Shown here: piece by piece, positions 51,726 to 59,443 of the stretch
Layout of the letters: the number at the start of each line of letters is the position of its first letter
How positions within the stretch are numbered: the stretch's first letter is position 1
Source of the DNA: Hymenobacter negativus
GTDB taxonomy: Bacteria; Bacteroidota; Bacteroidia; Cytophagales; Hymenobacteraceae
Length of the DNA: 64,000 nt
Assembly (NCBI RefSeq): GCF_016056375.1
Contig: NZ_JAEDAE010000003.1
Coordinates: forward strand, 1-64,000
Direction: 5' to 3'
The notes under the pieces: model-generated
Seen by the model: the letters and a program-made list of their open reading frames with translations, nothing else
Database searches by the model: none
What the model was told of the DNA's origin: nothing
Translations under genes and position numbers: made by a program

Positions 51726-52409
51726 CTAGCGCTCCATAATGGCCAGCACAGGCGCTATCAGCAGTCGGGAGCCGGCAGCATCCAAATGCAGGCCGTCGGC
51801 GGTCATGGTGTTGATGTCCAGGCCGGGCGTTTGGTAGCCGTTCACGAAGAGGCATTTTGTTCGCTGCGCCACCTTTTTGAAGGCGGCGCTCATGGCACTT
51901 ACCCGCGCGTTGCCGCCCTGGTATTTGGGCAGGGCTTCCGCTTTCGTGCCATACGGCGGAGGCGAAATGATGATAATGCGGGCCTGACGGATGGCGGGGT
52001 AGGGGCAGGTTTTGATTTTGTTGATGAGGGTTTCCAGATTGGCCGGCACTTCGCGTTGGCGGTCGGCAAAAACAGCTTTAGCGTCGTTGGTGCCCAGCTC
52101 CAGCACCACAAAATCAAACGGCCGGTCCTTGGTAAACTCTGCCGCTTTCCGCAGGTTCTCATCAATGACCAGCAGCGAATTCAAGGTACTGTCGCCATTG
52201 TTCACGAACCCAATGGTGCGGCCCGATTTGCTGATGTTGAAGACCTGCGCGCGGGGCAGGGCCAGCTCCAGCTGCTTAGGCCAGCTGTGCGGAAATGTGC
52301 CGTTGCTGTCGCCCAGGGTGAAGATGTTGAGGGGCTTGTCCGACGCCACCGGGGTTTGCGCGCGCAGCAGGGCCGGCAGGAGCAGCAGAAATAGGAGAAG
52401 CTTTTTCAT
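51726..52409 (-). CDS. SGNH/GDSL hydrolase, exported
   Basis: 227 residues from MKKLLLFLLLLPALLRAQ (signal peptide). Block I FTLGDSNGTFP (catalytic Ser35), Gly of block II in SGRTIGFVN, block III LELGTNDAK, and block V DGLHLDAAG with the Asp and His of the triad. Periplasmic esterase or deacetylase acting on carbohydrate esters or lipids (family role). The GDSNG form, with Asn after Ser, is typical of this sub-branch. Convergent with the PKD gene across the palindrome. Confidence 0.88.
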   Translation of the reverse strand: MKKLLLFLLLLPALLRAQTPVASDKPLNIFTLGDSNGTFPHSWPKQLELALPRAQVFNISKSGRTIGFVNNGDSTLNSLLVIDENLRKAAEFTKDRPFDFVVLELGTNDAKAVFADRQREVPANLETLINKIKTCPYPAIRQARIIIISPPPYGTKAEALPKYQGGNARVSAMSAAFKKVAQRTKCLFVNGYQTPGLDINTMTADGLHLDAAGSRLLIAPVLAIMER

Positions 52410-52472
52410 GGCAATTAGCAATAGTCAGGTTTTAGCGGTTGCCCCGCCAGTACGTTGGGGTATTTTAGCGCT

Positions 52473-52880
52473 ATGCTTTCATCTTATTCTTCCCAAAGCC
52501 TAGACTTTTTGCTGGAAATACTTCCAGACTTGCGCCCCTTTGTAACTGAACAAGAAGATTGTTTTGAAATAAAGATGATTTCACCGTCTGGGTGGGAATT
52601 TTGGGTGTCATCAGCAGAGAATGAAATCACTGTTGGCTTTGCCGAATATCACACCCATTTTGGATGGCATGAAGGCGACCCCTCAGACGATGGTACTGAT
52701 GCAGCCGGGTTCATTCGTTCTCTTCGTACCGGACAGTTAATGTTAGCAGTTTGGTATCAAGGCGATAAATACGTTAGTTCTTGGCCAGTCGAATCTATTC
52801 AAGAAGCTCAGCCGAAAACATGGTTTCAGCGCTGGTGGAGAAAGAATCAGCGGCTTCAAACTAAGAAGTGGATTGAATAA
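52473..52880 (+). CDS. Hypothetical protein, AT-richer than neighbours (immunity-like orphan)
   Basis: 135 residues from MLSSYSSQSLDFLLEI. Soluble, Trp-rich and acidic. No family recognised with certainty; the layout (YSSQSLDFLLEILPDLRPF, GWEFWVSSAENEITVGFAEYH, HFGWHEG, GQLMLAVWYQGDKYVSSW) recalls the SUKH/Imm-type proteins that protect against polymorphic toxins, but I see no toxin gene nearby. Codons are clearly AT-richer than flanking genes, a sign of transfer or low expression. It starts 63 bp from the divergent SGNH hydrolase gene. The start at 52473 is chosen over a TTG at 52455. Confidence 0.6.
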   Translation: MLSSYSSQSLDFLLEILPDLRPFVTEQEDCFEIKMISPSGWEFWVSSAENEITVGFAEYHTHFGWHEGDPSDDGTDAAGFIRSLRTGQLMLAVWYQGDKYVSSWPVESIQEAQPKTWFQRWWRKNQRLQTKKWIE

Positions 52881-52985
52881 TTACATAATTCCCCACCTGC
52901 ACCATACTGCCGTTAATCCCATACCGGTGCTGTTTGAGGAGCCAAGCAGCATCAGCGCCGGTCAGCAGGAGCAGCTTCATCCCAC

Positions 52986-53022
52986 AAAAACGGCCCGCCT
53001 GGAAATTCCAGACGAGCCGTTT
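52986..53022. terminator. Terminator hairpin between convergent genes
   Basis: AAACGGCCCGCCTGGA / TCCAGACGAGCCGTTT stem with two mismatches and flanking A/T, between the genes ending at 52880 and 53043. Confidence 0.6.
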
Positions 53023-53042
53023 CAATCACAGAAAATCGACTG

Positions 53043-54443
53043 CTACTCCACCGTCACGCGCTGCGTAGCGGCGGCGTTGCCGTCGGTCTGCACGCTGAGC
53101 AGGTAGAGGCCAGCAGCCATGCTGGTGATGGGGACGGCCACGCCGTTGCCCCGGAAGGTATCGGTGAGGACGGCCTGGCCCAGGGCATTGCGCAGGGTAT
53201 AAGTGGCAGCGTTGGCGGGGCTAGCCAGCTGCACCTGCAGAGTCTGGCCGGTGCCCACGGGGTTGGGGTACACCGAAAATAACTGCGCCGCGCGGGCCGA
53301 CTGCGTGCCTGTCACTGTCACGTAGCCCGAGAAGTTTCCGCCGTAGTCGCGGGCGTGGTCGCGCCACACGCTGTGGTAGTGAATCTGGCTACGATAAACC
53401 ACCCCGGTCTGGCACACAAACTCAATCCAGGCGTTGGGGCCGTCGATGCGCACGTAGTCGCCGTTGGTGGTCAGGGTGCCGGTGCCGGCGTAGGCGATGT
53501 AGGTGCCAGCCAGCTGATTGGTGTAGGTGCTCATGAGGCTGGCGGCGGTGGCATCGTCAGAATCCTGCACCCAGGGGCGCATGGCTTCCACCACCAGGGC
53601 CTGCTGGGCGGCGGTGAGAGTGCTCACGGCGAGACCTGCTTTGATGGCCGGAAACTGGCCGTCAGTGTTCGGCCCGAGCAGCACGTCGCTGAAGTTTTGG
53701 GTGAGCTTGGCGGTGGTTTTCTGGGCCGTGGTGAGGCCATTGAGCATGGCCAGCATTGATGACGCTTCGTTGGAAAGCGGCGCGCAGGCCGTGCCAATGG
53801 GAAACACGCTGGCCGTGGTAGTGGTGAAGTTGTGCGGCTCGGTGCCCTCAAACTTGGGGGTGGCCCCGGTCACGGCGCCGTTGCCGTAGGTGATGTTGGT
53901 GGCCAGGTGGTGGCCGCCAAACTCCAGCTGCCAGGTGCCGGTGAGCGAGGGCGTGCCAGCAAAGGCAATGAAATAAAGGCCGTTGTTATAGCCGTTGCCA
54001 CCGCCGCCAGTGTTCAGGTTGTCGTCGGCGGCCCGGATTTGCTGGATTTCGTTGAAGCCGTCGCCGGCCACGGTGCCCGTGGCGGCCTGCACCACGGCCA
54101 GGGCGGCGGTTTGCTGCGCGGCGGTGAGGTTGCTCAGCTGCAAGCCAATGCGGCACTGGGCCCCGCACGGCAAGTTCGACCACTTGATGGCGTTGGCGGC
54201 GGTGTAGGAGTTGATGAGCGTGGCCTGCTGGGCCGAGCTGAGCGTGGCAATAAAGGCGTTGGCGGCGTTCACCACATCGGTTACGGTGGCGGTGGTGGCT
54301 TTGGTGCCTTTCAGGGTTTTGGCGGCGGCGGGCATCCGCAGGGCGGTGTGCTCGGCCGGGGCCGTGGGGGCGAAGAATTCCGCCACCCGGTCGAGGGCCG
54401 GGAAGGCGAAGAGCAGGGGCGCTGCCAGTAGGAATCTGTTCAT
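53043..54443 (-). CDS. Secreted DUF3500-type protein with T9SS C-terminal tail
   Basis: 466 residues from MNRFLLAAPLLFAFPALDRV (signal peptide). The large central part fits DUF3500: NGLYFIAFAGTPSLTGTWQLEFGGHHLATNITY, FEGTEPHNF, and a second half with YIAYAGTGTLTTNGDYVRIDGPNAWIEFVCQTGVVY and HYHSVWRDHARDYGG, where conserved His residues suggest a metal site. The last about 75 residues (LFSVYPNPVGTGQTLQVQL...AAGLYLLSVQTDG) are a type A type IX secretion sorting domain. It should therefore be exported through the outer membrane and surface-attached or released. Activity unknown. An inverted repeat sits upstream. Confidence 0.88.
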   Translation of the reverse strand: MNRFLLAAPLLFAFPALDRVAEFFAPTAPAEHTALRMPAAAKTLKGTKATTATVTDVVNAANAFIATLSSAQQATLINSYTAANAIKWSNLPCGAQCRIGLQLSNLTAAQQTAALAVVQAATGTVAGDGFNEIQQIRAADDNLNTGGGGNGYNNGLYFIAFAGTPSLTGTWQLEFGGHHLATNITYGNGAVTGATPKFEGTEPHNFTTTTASVFPIGTACAPLSNEASSMLAMLNGLTTAQKTTAKLTQNFSDVLLGPNTDGQFPAIKAGLAVSTLTAAQQALVVEAMRPWVQDSDDATAASLMSTYTNQLAGTYIAYAGTGTLTTNGDYVRIDGPNAWIEFVCQTGVVYRSQIHYHSVWRDHARDYGGNFSGYVTVTGTQSARAAQLFSVYPNPVGTGQTLQVQLASPANAATYTLRNALGQAVLTDTFRGNGVAVPITSMAAGLYLLSVQTDGNAAATQRVTVE

Positions 54444-54460
54444 GATGATGAGGGAATGTA

Positions 54461-54526
54461 GCGTGGACTCGGCGAGTCCGCGCATGGGTTGAGGTTCGTT
54501 CAGGCGCGGACTCGCCGAGTCCACGC
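54461..54526. repeat. Inverted pair of GGACTCGGCGAGTCC palindromes
   Basis: Perfect 22-bp inverted arms (54461-54482 and 54505-54526), each containing the palindrome GGACTC-GGC-GAGTCC, so nested hairpins are possible. Related single unit at 21853-21876. Located between the HupE-like gene and the DUF3500 gene. Confidence 0.75.
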
Positions 54527-54530
54527 TGCA

Positions 54531-55853
54531 TTATGCCAATTGGCTTTTATGCTGCCGCCAATGGCTGGCTAGCGCTGCCACGGCCAGCGCCGCCAGCAGC
54601 CACGGCGCGTATTGTGCCACGCGGCCCACCACGCCCGCGAACAGGTTGGCCTGGCCCGAGCTGCGCTCCACAATCCAGGCCCCGGCGGCCACGGCCGCGA
54701 GGATGGCCCCGGCCACGCGCACGGCAGCGTAGCTGGGCGTGCGGCTCAGCAAAATCAGCCAGGGCACGGTGAGGGCGATGACGAATAGCTGCATCAATTC
54801 AATGCCGATGTTAAAGCCCAGAATGCTGAGGGCCATGGGGCCGGCGGGCAGGTGCAGTTCGGCCAAAGTGCTGGCAAACGCCAGTCCGTGTACCAGTCCG
54901 AAGCCCGCCGCCACCCACGCCTCGCGCCCCGGAAACAACGGCCGCAGCGCGTGCGCCGCCGACACGAGAATGGACACCGCAATTAGAATCTCGACGGGTT
55001 GGCTCGGCAGCCGCAGCCAGCCCAGCGCCCCCGCCAGCAGCGTAAGCGAGTGCCCCAGGGTGAAGGCGGTCACCACTTTTAACAGCCGAACCAAGCTGTA
55101 GCGCACCCCGCCAAACCGCCCCCAGCGCCCGCCCTTGGTGAGCAGTAGCGGCGCGGGCAGCAACAGCACCAGCAGAAACATGAGGTGGTCGGTGCCCTCG
55201 GCAATGTGGCGCACGCCCAGGCCCACCATGCCCCGGAAGCCCGCCCACCAATTGCCGGCGGCCTGGTTGATGACGAGCGGCGGAATGAAATTGTCGCGCA
55301 CATCGAGCCGGATAATGCCGACTTCGCTGGGGGCTTCCGCGCCCACACGACCGGTTTCCCAGTCGCGGCGGACGGACACCAACGCAACGTGCGTCACGAC
55401 CTGGTGCACGATGACATCATAGAAAAACGTGAAGGCTCGGGGCGTTTCGCCGGCGGCCGGCGTGAGCCAGAGGTGAGCCGTGAGCTGCTGGTAGGGGCCG
55501 GTGTTGGTTTGCTCGGCAGCGTGCACGCTCAGGTCGCGCACAGCCACGGTCCAGGCGTTGCCATCGGGGCTCACGGGGCGCACGTGCTGGGCTAGGTACT
55601 CGCGCAGCGCGGGGCCGAGGCGGGCCACCAGGGTTTCGGGGTGCATGGCCACGTCGTGGCCGAAGGCGGCCTGGAGCTCGCCCAGCGGCAGCTGCAATTC
55701 GGCCCCCACGCCGGTGGGGTGCAGGTCGAGCAGCACCACCGAGTTGGGCATGGGGTGGGCGCTGGCGGCCGCTACGCTCAGCCAGGCTACCAGCGCCCAC
55801 AAGATTGGCCGCCGCAGCCGCAGGAAACAATACAGAAAACGTAGCCAGACCAT
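54531..55853 (-). CDS. HupE/UreJ-type membrane protein with large N-terminal domain
   Basis: 440 residues from MVWLRFLYCFLRLRRPILW. Signal/TM segment to ASAHP, then a periplasmic domain (about 35-225: SVVLLDLHPTGVGAELQLP, YDVIVHQVVTHVALVSVRRDW), then the HupE/UreJ_2 part with six to seven helices: GVRHIAEGTDHLMFLLVLLLP with His/Asp metal candidates, VVTAFTLGHSLTLLAGALG, and GFGLVHGLAFASTL. HupE/UreJ proteins are linked to nickel or cobalt uptake; this extended form may transport metal or serve another function, and no urease or hydrogenase gene is near. The start at 55853 is the first with a signal-like N-terminus. Confidence 0.82.
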   Translation of the reverse strand: MVWLRFLYCFLRLRRPILWALVAWLSVAAASAHPMPNSVVLLDLHPTGVGAELQLPLGELQAAFGHDVAMHPETLVARLGPALREYLAQHVRPVSPDGNAWTVAVRDLSVHAAEQTNTGPYQQLTAHLWLTPAAGETPRAFTFFYDVIVHQVVTHVALVSVRRDWETGRVGAEAPSEVGIIRLDVRDNFIPPLVINQAAGNWWAGFRGMVGLGVRHIAEGTDHLMFLLVLLLPAPLLLTKGGRWGRFGGVRYSLVRLLKVVTAFTLGHSLTLLAGALGWLRLPSQPVEILIAVSILVSAAHALRPLFPGREAWVAAGFGLVHGLAFASTLAELHLPAGPMALSILGFNIGIELMQLFVIALTVPWLILLSRTPSYAAVRVAGAILAAVAAGAWIVERSSGQANLFAGVVGRVAQYAPWLLAALAVAALASHWRQHKSQLA

Positions 55854-56237
55854 GTAGTTGGGGAGCCTATTGGAAAGAAGAATTACCCAAAAATCCCGTG
55901 GCCTCGCTACTCCCCAAAACGTATTCGCCCGTTTGCCCGCTAGTCCCGACGAGTTCCGCCCTGCAACCGACCGCATCAAAATAGCTTCACTGCCAGCAGG
56001 TTTGTCGGCGAGCTGGTGATATTAGCCTCGCAGTAGCGGCCAGCCTTATTGCCACTGCGAGGCTAATGCCAGCTGGGGCTGTACTTTTACCAACCCGCAA
56101 GGCAGTAGCAAGCCATTGAACCGGTCATTTTCAGAAAGCGCATATCTTATCTGACCTCACTGCGTAGTAGGGCAGTTCTTACTATTCGCACCTAACTTGC
56201 CTCAACGGTACCGCCGCGTTCGCCGCTGTCTCTGATT
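55854..56237. other. Intergenic region with inverted repeat
   Basis: No gene seen. It holds the inverted repeat at 56011-56073 and presumably the promoters of the HupE-like gene (-) and the BLUF gene (+). Confidence 0.5.
56011..56073. repeat. Inverted repeat upstream of the BLUF gene
   Basis: ATTAGCCTCGCAGT (56021-56034) pairs perfectly with ACTGCGAGGCTAAT (56054-56067); with a short bulge the arms extend by AGCTGG/CCAGCT. It could be a regulatory site or RNA hairpin. Confidence 0.5.
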
Positions 56238-56690
56238 ATGATTCATATTGTGTACATGAGCCGGGCGGTGCGCCCGCTCTCCGACCAGGATTTGCAGTCC
56301 CTTCTCGACCAGTGCCGCCGCGACAATGCCGCGCGCAACGTCACGGGCGTGCTGTTCTACAGCCACGGCAACATCGCCCAGCTCATCGAAGGCGAAAAGG
56401 AGGTGCTGGAACCGCTGTTCGAAGTCATCTCGCGCGACGGGCGGCACTCCAACGTGGTTAAGCTGGTGGATAAGCCCATCAGTACCCGCAGCTTCAAGGA
56501 CTGGTCGATGGCTTTTCACCCCATCGAGCCCAGTGGTTTCGAGGCCTTGCAGGGGTTTCTGCTGCCCCATCACCTGCCGCCGCCTCCCAGCTCGCTCAGC
56601 ATTGCCGATGCCATGTTGGTCGATTTAGTAAAGCTGGCCGTCTTCGGTGCCGACGCCACCCCGTCGGAACCCACGCTGGCGCATGCATAG
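56238..56690 (+). CDS. BLUF-domain blue-light photoreceptor
   Basis: 150 residues. Flavin-binding BLUF domain (1-95). The photocycle residues fall at the correct spacing: Tyr6 (IVYMSR), Asn30 (RRDNAARNVTG), Gln48 (GNIAQLIEG), Trp89 and Met91 (FKDWSMAF), matching Tyr21, Asn45, Gln63, Trp104 and Met106 of AppA. Blue light rearranges the Gln side chain around FAD. The C-terminal 50 residues are a short Pro-rich helix-containing extension, not a known output domain, so output should be through a partner. The next gene, a PAS histidine kinase, starts 49 bp downstream. Confidence 0.92.
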   Translation: MIHIVYMSRAVRPLSDQDLQSLLDQCRRDNAARNVTGVLFYSHGNIAQLIEGEKEVLEPLFEVISRDGRHSNVVKLVDKPISTRSFKDWSMAFHPIEPSGFEALQGFLLPHHLPPPPSSLSIADAMLVDLVKLAVFGADATPSEPTLAHA

Positions 56691-56739
56691 TCCGTGCGCA
56701 TTGGTGGGGCCTGTGGGGTCCCTTTTAGTACCTTAGGCC

Positions 56740-58605
56740 ATGCGTGAGCAGCAACTGCAAGACATTCTGCGGCACATGCCGGCGGGCGTGGCCACGCTGC
56801 AGGGCGAAGCGCTGCGCTTCGGTTTCGTGAACGAAGCCATGCAAGCCGTGCTGGGAGCGCCCGTGCAGGAAGGCCAGGCCGTGGCCGACCATCCCGGCAC
56901 CATCCCCGCCGATTTGCTGGACGTGATGCAGCAGGTGTTCCGCTCGGGCCGGCCCTACGTGGCCAAATCCTACGGCATCCCGCTGCCCGCCACCGATGAC
57001 CAGAATCCCACGCCCCGCTACTTCGACATTGCCCTGGAACCGGTGCGCGAAGGCGACGGGCCCGTGAGTGGCCTGCTGCTGTTTGCCATGGACGTGACGG
57101 CGCAGGAGGAAGCCCGGCAGAAGGCTCATCACCTGGCCATCGAAACCCGCCGCCTCGACACGCGCCTGCGGGTGCTGACGGAAACGGTACCCCAAATCAC
57201 CTTCACTGTCGATGCTGACGGCCGGTACGAGTACGTGAGCCCGCAGTGGTACTACTACACCGGCCAGCCGCCCACGGCCGATTTGAACGCCATCTGGCCC
57301 CTGCTCATTCACCCCGACGACCGCCTGCGCGTGCTCTACCAGTCCGATTCGGCCCGGGCGGCCGGCATTGGCTGGAGCTACGAGTACCGCCTGCGCCGGC
57401 ACGACGGCCAGTATCGCTGGCTGCTGAGCCGCGCCCTGCCCGAGCTACACGGCCCTGACCAGGCCGTGTTCTGGCACGGCGCGCTCACGGAAGTGCACGA
57501 CCAGCGCGAGTTGGCCGAAGCCCTGCGCCGCGGCGAGGCCGAACTGCGCTTCCTGGCCGACAGCATTCCGGAGCTTATCTGGACGGCCACGGCCGAGGGC
57601 TTTATCGATTACTACAACGAATACACTGCCGAATACTCGGGCCTGACCAAAGCCGAGCTGGGCCCCACCGGCTGGATAAACCTGCTCGACCCCAGCGAGC
57701 AGGCCGGGGCCGCCCGTCGCTGGGTGCACAGCATTGCTACCGGCGAGCCCTACGAGGGCCTGTTCCGGATGCGGCGGCACGACGGGCGCTACCGCTGGCA
57801 CATCATCCGGGCGCGGCAGCTGGCCGACGAGCGCGGGCCGCGCTGGTTTGGGGCCTGCACCGACGTGGACGACCAGCACCGCCTGCGCGAGGTGCTGCAA
57901 ACTCAGTACGACGAGCTGGCCCGCACCAACCGCGACCTCGACACCTTCGTGTACACGGCCTCGCACGACCTCAAGCAGCCCTTGCTCAACCTGCGCGGCC
58001 TGTTTGATGAGCTGCGCCGCACGGCTACCTTCGACGACCCGGAGGAAGGCGAAATCGTGGGCATGTTGGACCAGGCCCTGAGCCAGCTCGATGCCACGCT
58101 GCAGGAGCTGGCCGAAACTGTGGAAGACCAGCGTGGCCTCTCCGCCACCCCCGAAACACTGGAGCTGCGCAGCGTGGCCGACGAAGTGCTACTGGGTCTG
58201 CGCACCCAGGTGCAGGAATCCGGGGCTGTTATCGACCTGGATTTTGCGGCGGCGCCCACGCTCACCTACGGCCGGGCCAACCTGCGCTCCATTCTCCACA
58301 ACCTGTTCAGCAACGCCCTCAAGTTCGCCGACCCCACACGGCCGCCGCACATCCAGGTGCGCAGCGGCATTGCCAATACCGGCCAGCCCTTCCTCGCGGT
58401 GCAGGACAATGGCCTGGGCATGAAACTGCCCAGCCACCGGGCCCCGGTGTTCCAGCCGTTTGCCCGCCAGCACCCGCACATTGCCGGGGCCGGCGTGGGC
58501 ATGTACCTCGTGCAGCGCATTGTGGCTAGCCGCGGCGGGCACCTGGAGGTAAGCAGCACCGTGGGTGCGGGCACCACCTTCACCGTGCACTGGTTTGGGG
58601 CCTGA
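56740..58605 (+). CDS. PAS-domain sensor histidine kinase
   Basis: 621 residues, no membrane segments, so cytosolic. Three PAS domains: about 5-125 (QDILRHMPAGVATLQGEALRF), 140-262 (LTETVPQITFTVDADGRYEYVS with PAC LTEVHDQREL) and 270-390 (LADSIPELIWTATAEGFIDYYN with PAC CTDVDDQHRL). HisKA H-box YTASHDLKQPLLNL (His409), N-box LHNLFSNALKFA, G1 VQDNGLGM, G2 GAGVGMYLVQRIV. The HK is of the SHDLKQP class common in Bacteroidota. A ligand- or light-type signal via the PAS domains, or through the adjacent BLUF protein, is plausible. No response regulator gene is adjacent. Confidence 0.9.
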   Translation: MREQQLQDILRHMPAGVATLQGEALRFGFVNEAMQAVLGAPVQEGQAVADHPGTIPADLLDVMQQVFRSGRPYVAKSYGIPLPATDDQNPTPRYFDIALEPVREGDGPVSGLLLFAMDVTAQEEARQKAHHLAIETRRLDTRLRVLTETVPQITFTVDADGRYEYVSPQWYYYTGQPPTADLNAIWPLLIHPDDRLRVLYQSDSARAAGIGWSYEYRLRRHDGQYRWLLSRALPELHGPDQAVFWHGALTEVHDQRELAEALRRGEAELRFLADSIPELIWTATAEGFIDYYNEYTAEYSGLTKAELGPTGWINLLDPSEQAGAARRWVHSIATGEPYEGLFRMRRHDGRYRWHIIRARQLADERGPRWFGACTDVDDQHRLREVLQTQYDELARTNRDLDTFVYTASHDLKQPLLNLRGLFDELRRTATFDDPEEGEIVGMLDQALSQLDATLQELAETVEDQRGLSATPETLELRSVADEVLLGLRTQVQESGAVIDLDFAAAPTLTYGRANLRSILHNLFSNALKFADPTRPPHIQVRSGIANTGQPFLAVQDNGLGMKLPSHRAPVFQPFARQHPHIAGAGVGMYLVQRIVASRGGHLEVSSTVGAGTTFTVHWFGA

Positions 58606-58708
58606 TGCCATAATTTTCTTCAACGAAAGGCATAAAGTGGGCGTAAAGCAAAGGGCCGGGCACAATCCCGGCCTTTTGCTATTTCCGCTATTTCTCTTTC
58701 AAAACACC

Positions 58709-59287
58709 ATGAGCATTTTCAGCAGCGACAAACTAAAGGGCAAGAAAATTGCCATCATCGCCACCGACGGCTTCGAGCAGGCCGAGCTCGATGAGCCCAA
58801 GAAATACCTTGAGGGCGAGGGCGCCGAAACCCACGTCATTTCCCTCAGAAGCGGCTCCATCAAGGGCTGGGACGGCCCCAAAAAGGACTGGGGCGACAAA
58901 GTTGACGTCGACAAAGTCATCACCGACGCGAAGCCGGCCGACTACGACGCTCTGGTGCTGCCCGGCGGCCAGATGAACCCCGATATCCTGCGCATGAACA
59001 AGGACGTGGTGGCTTTCGTGAAGGAGTTTGCCGGCTCGGGCAAAGTGCTGGCCGCCATCTGCCACGGCCCTTGGCTGCTGGTGGAGGCCGATGTGGTGCG
59101 CGGCAAGCGCGTAACCAGCTGGCCCAGCGTACACACCGACCTCAAAAACGCCGGTGCCCACTGGGAAGATTCGGAAGTGGTGTGCGACCACGGCCTCATC
59201 ACCAGCCGCAAACCGGAAGACATTCCGGCTTTCAACAAGAAGATTGTGGAGGAAATGCTGGAGCCCCAGCACGGCGGCCACAACTAA
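58709..59287 (+). CDS. DJ-1/PfpI family protein (protein deglycase-like)
   Basis: 192 residues from MSIFSSDKLKGKKIAII. Class I glutamine-amidotransferase-like fold: IATDGFEQAELDEPKKYLE with Glu23 near the active site, DYDALVLPGGQMNPDIL, and the nucleophile elbow AAICHGPW (Cys118, His119). Closest in pattern to PfpI/YhbO/YraA, annotated as intracellular protease or glyoxal-stress deglycase. The start at 58709 is chosen because upstream residues do not fit the fold. Followed by a long palindrome before the efflux operon. Confidence 0.9.
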   Translation: MSIFSSDKLKGKKIAIIATDGFEQAELDEPKKYLEGEGAETHVISLRSGSIKGWDGPKKDWGDKVDVDKVITDAKPADYDALVLPGGQMNPDILRMNKDVVAFVKEFAGSGKVLAAICHGPWLLVEADVVRGKRVTSWPSVHTDLKNAGAHWEDSEVVCDHGLITSRKPEDIPAFNKKIVEEMLEPQHGGHN

Positions 59288-59310
59288 GCCGTTTCTCAGC
59301 TGGTGCCGGG

Positions 59311-59413
59311 AAAAAGTCTGTCATCCTGAGCGCAGCGAAGGACCTTACCACGTTCAAACAGCTTGTTCTGACGTGATAAGGTCCTTCGCTGCGCTCAGGA
59401 TGACAGACTTTTT
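59311..59413. repeat. Long inverted repeat of the TCATCCTGAGCGCAGCGAAGG type
   Basis: Arms 59311-59353 and 59371-59413 pair over 43 bp with one mismatch and a 17-nt loop; core TCATCCTGAGCGCAGCG. The A-run and T-run ends let it act as a bidirectional terminator for the convergent PfpI and TolC-like genes. This motif is one of the best-known dispersed repeats of Bacteroidota and other bacteria (general knowledge). Confidence 0.75.
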
Positions 59414-59443
59414 AGCTATACAGTTCTCACCAAATCAAACCCG

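Noticed and set aside
52873..53106. 77-codon plus-strand frame after the AT-rich orphan gene
   Set aside because: Runs across a terminator hairpin into the 3' end of the opposite T9SS gene; no coding character.
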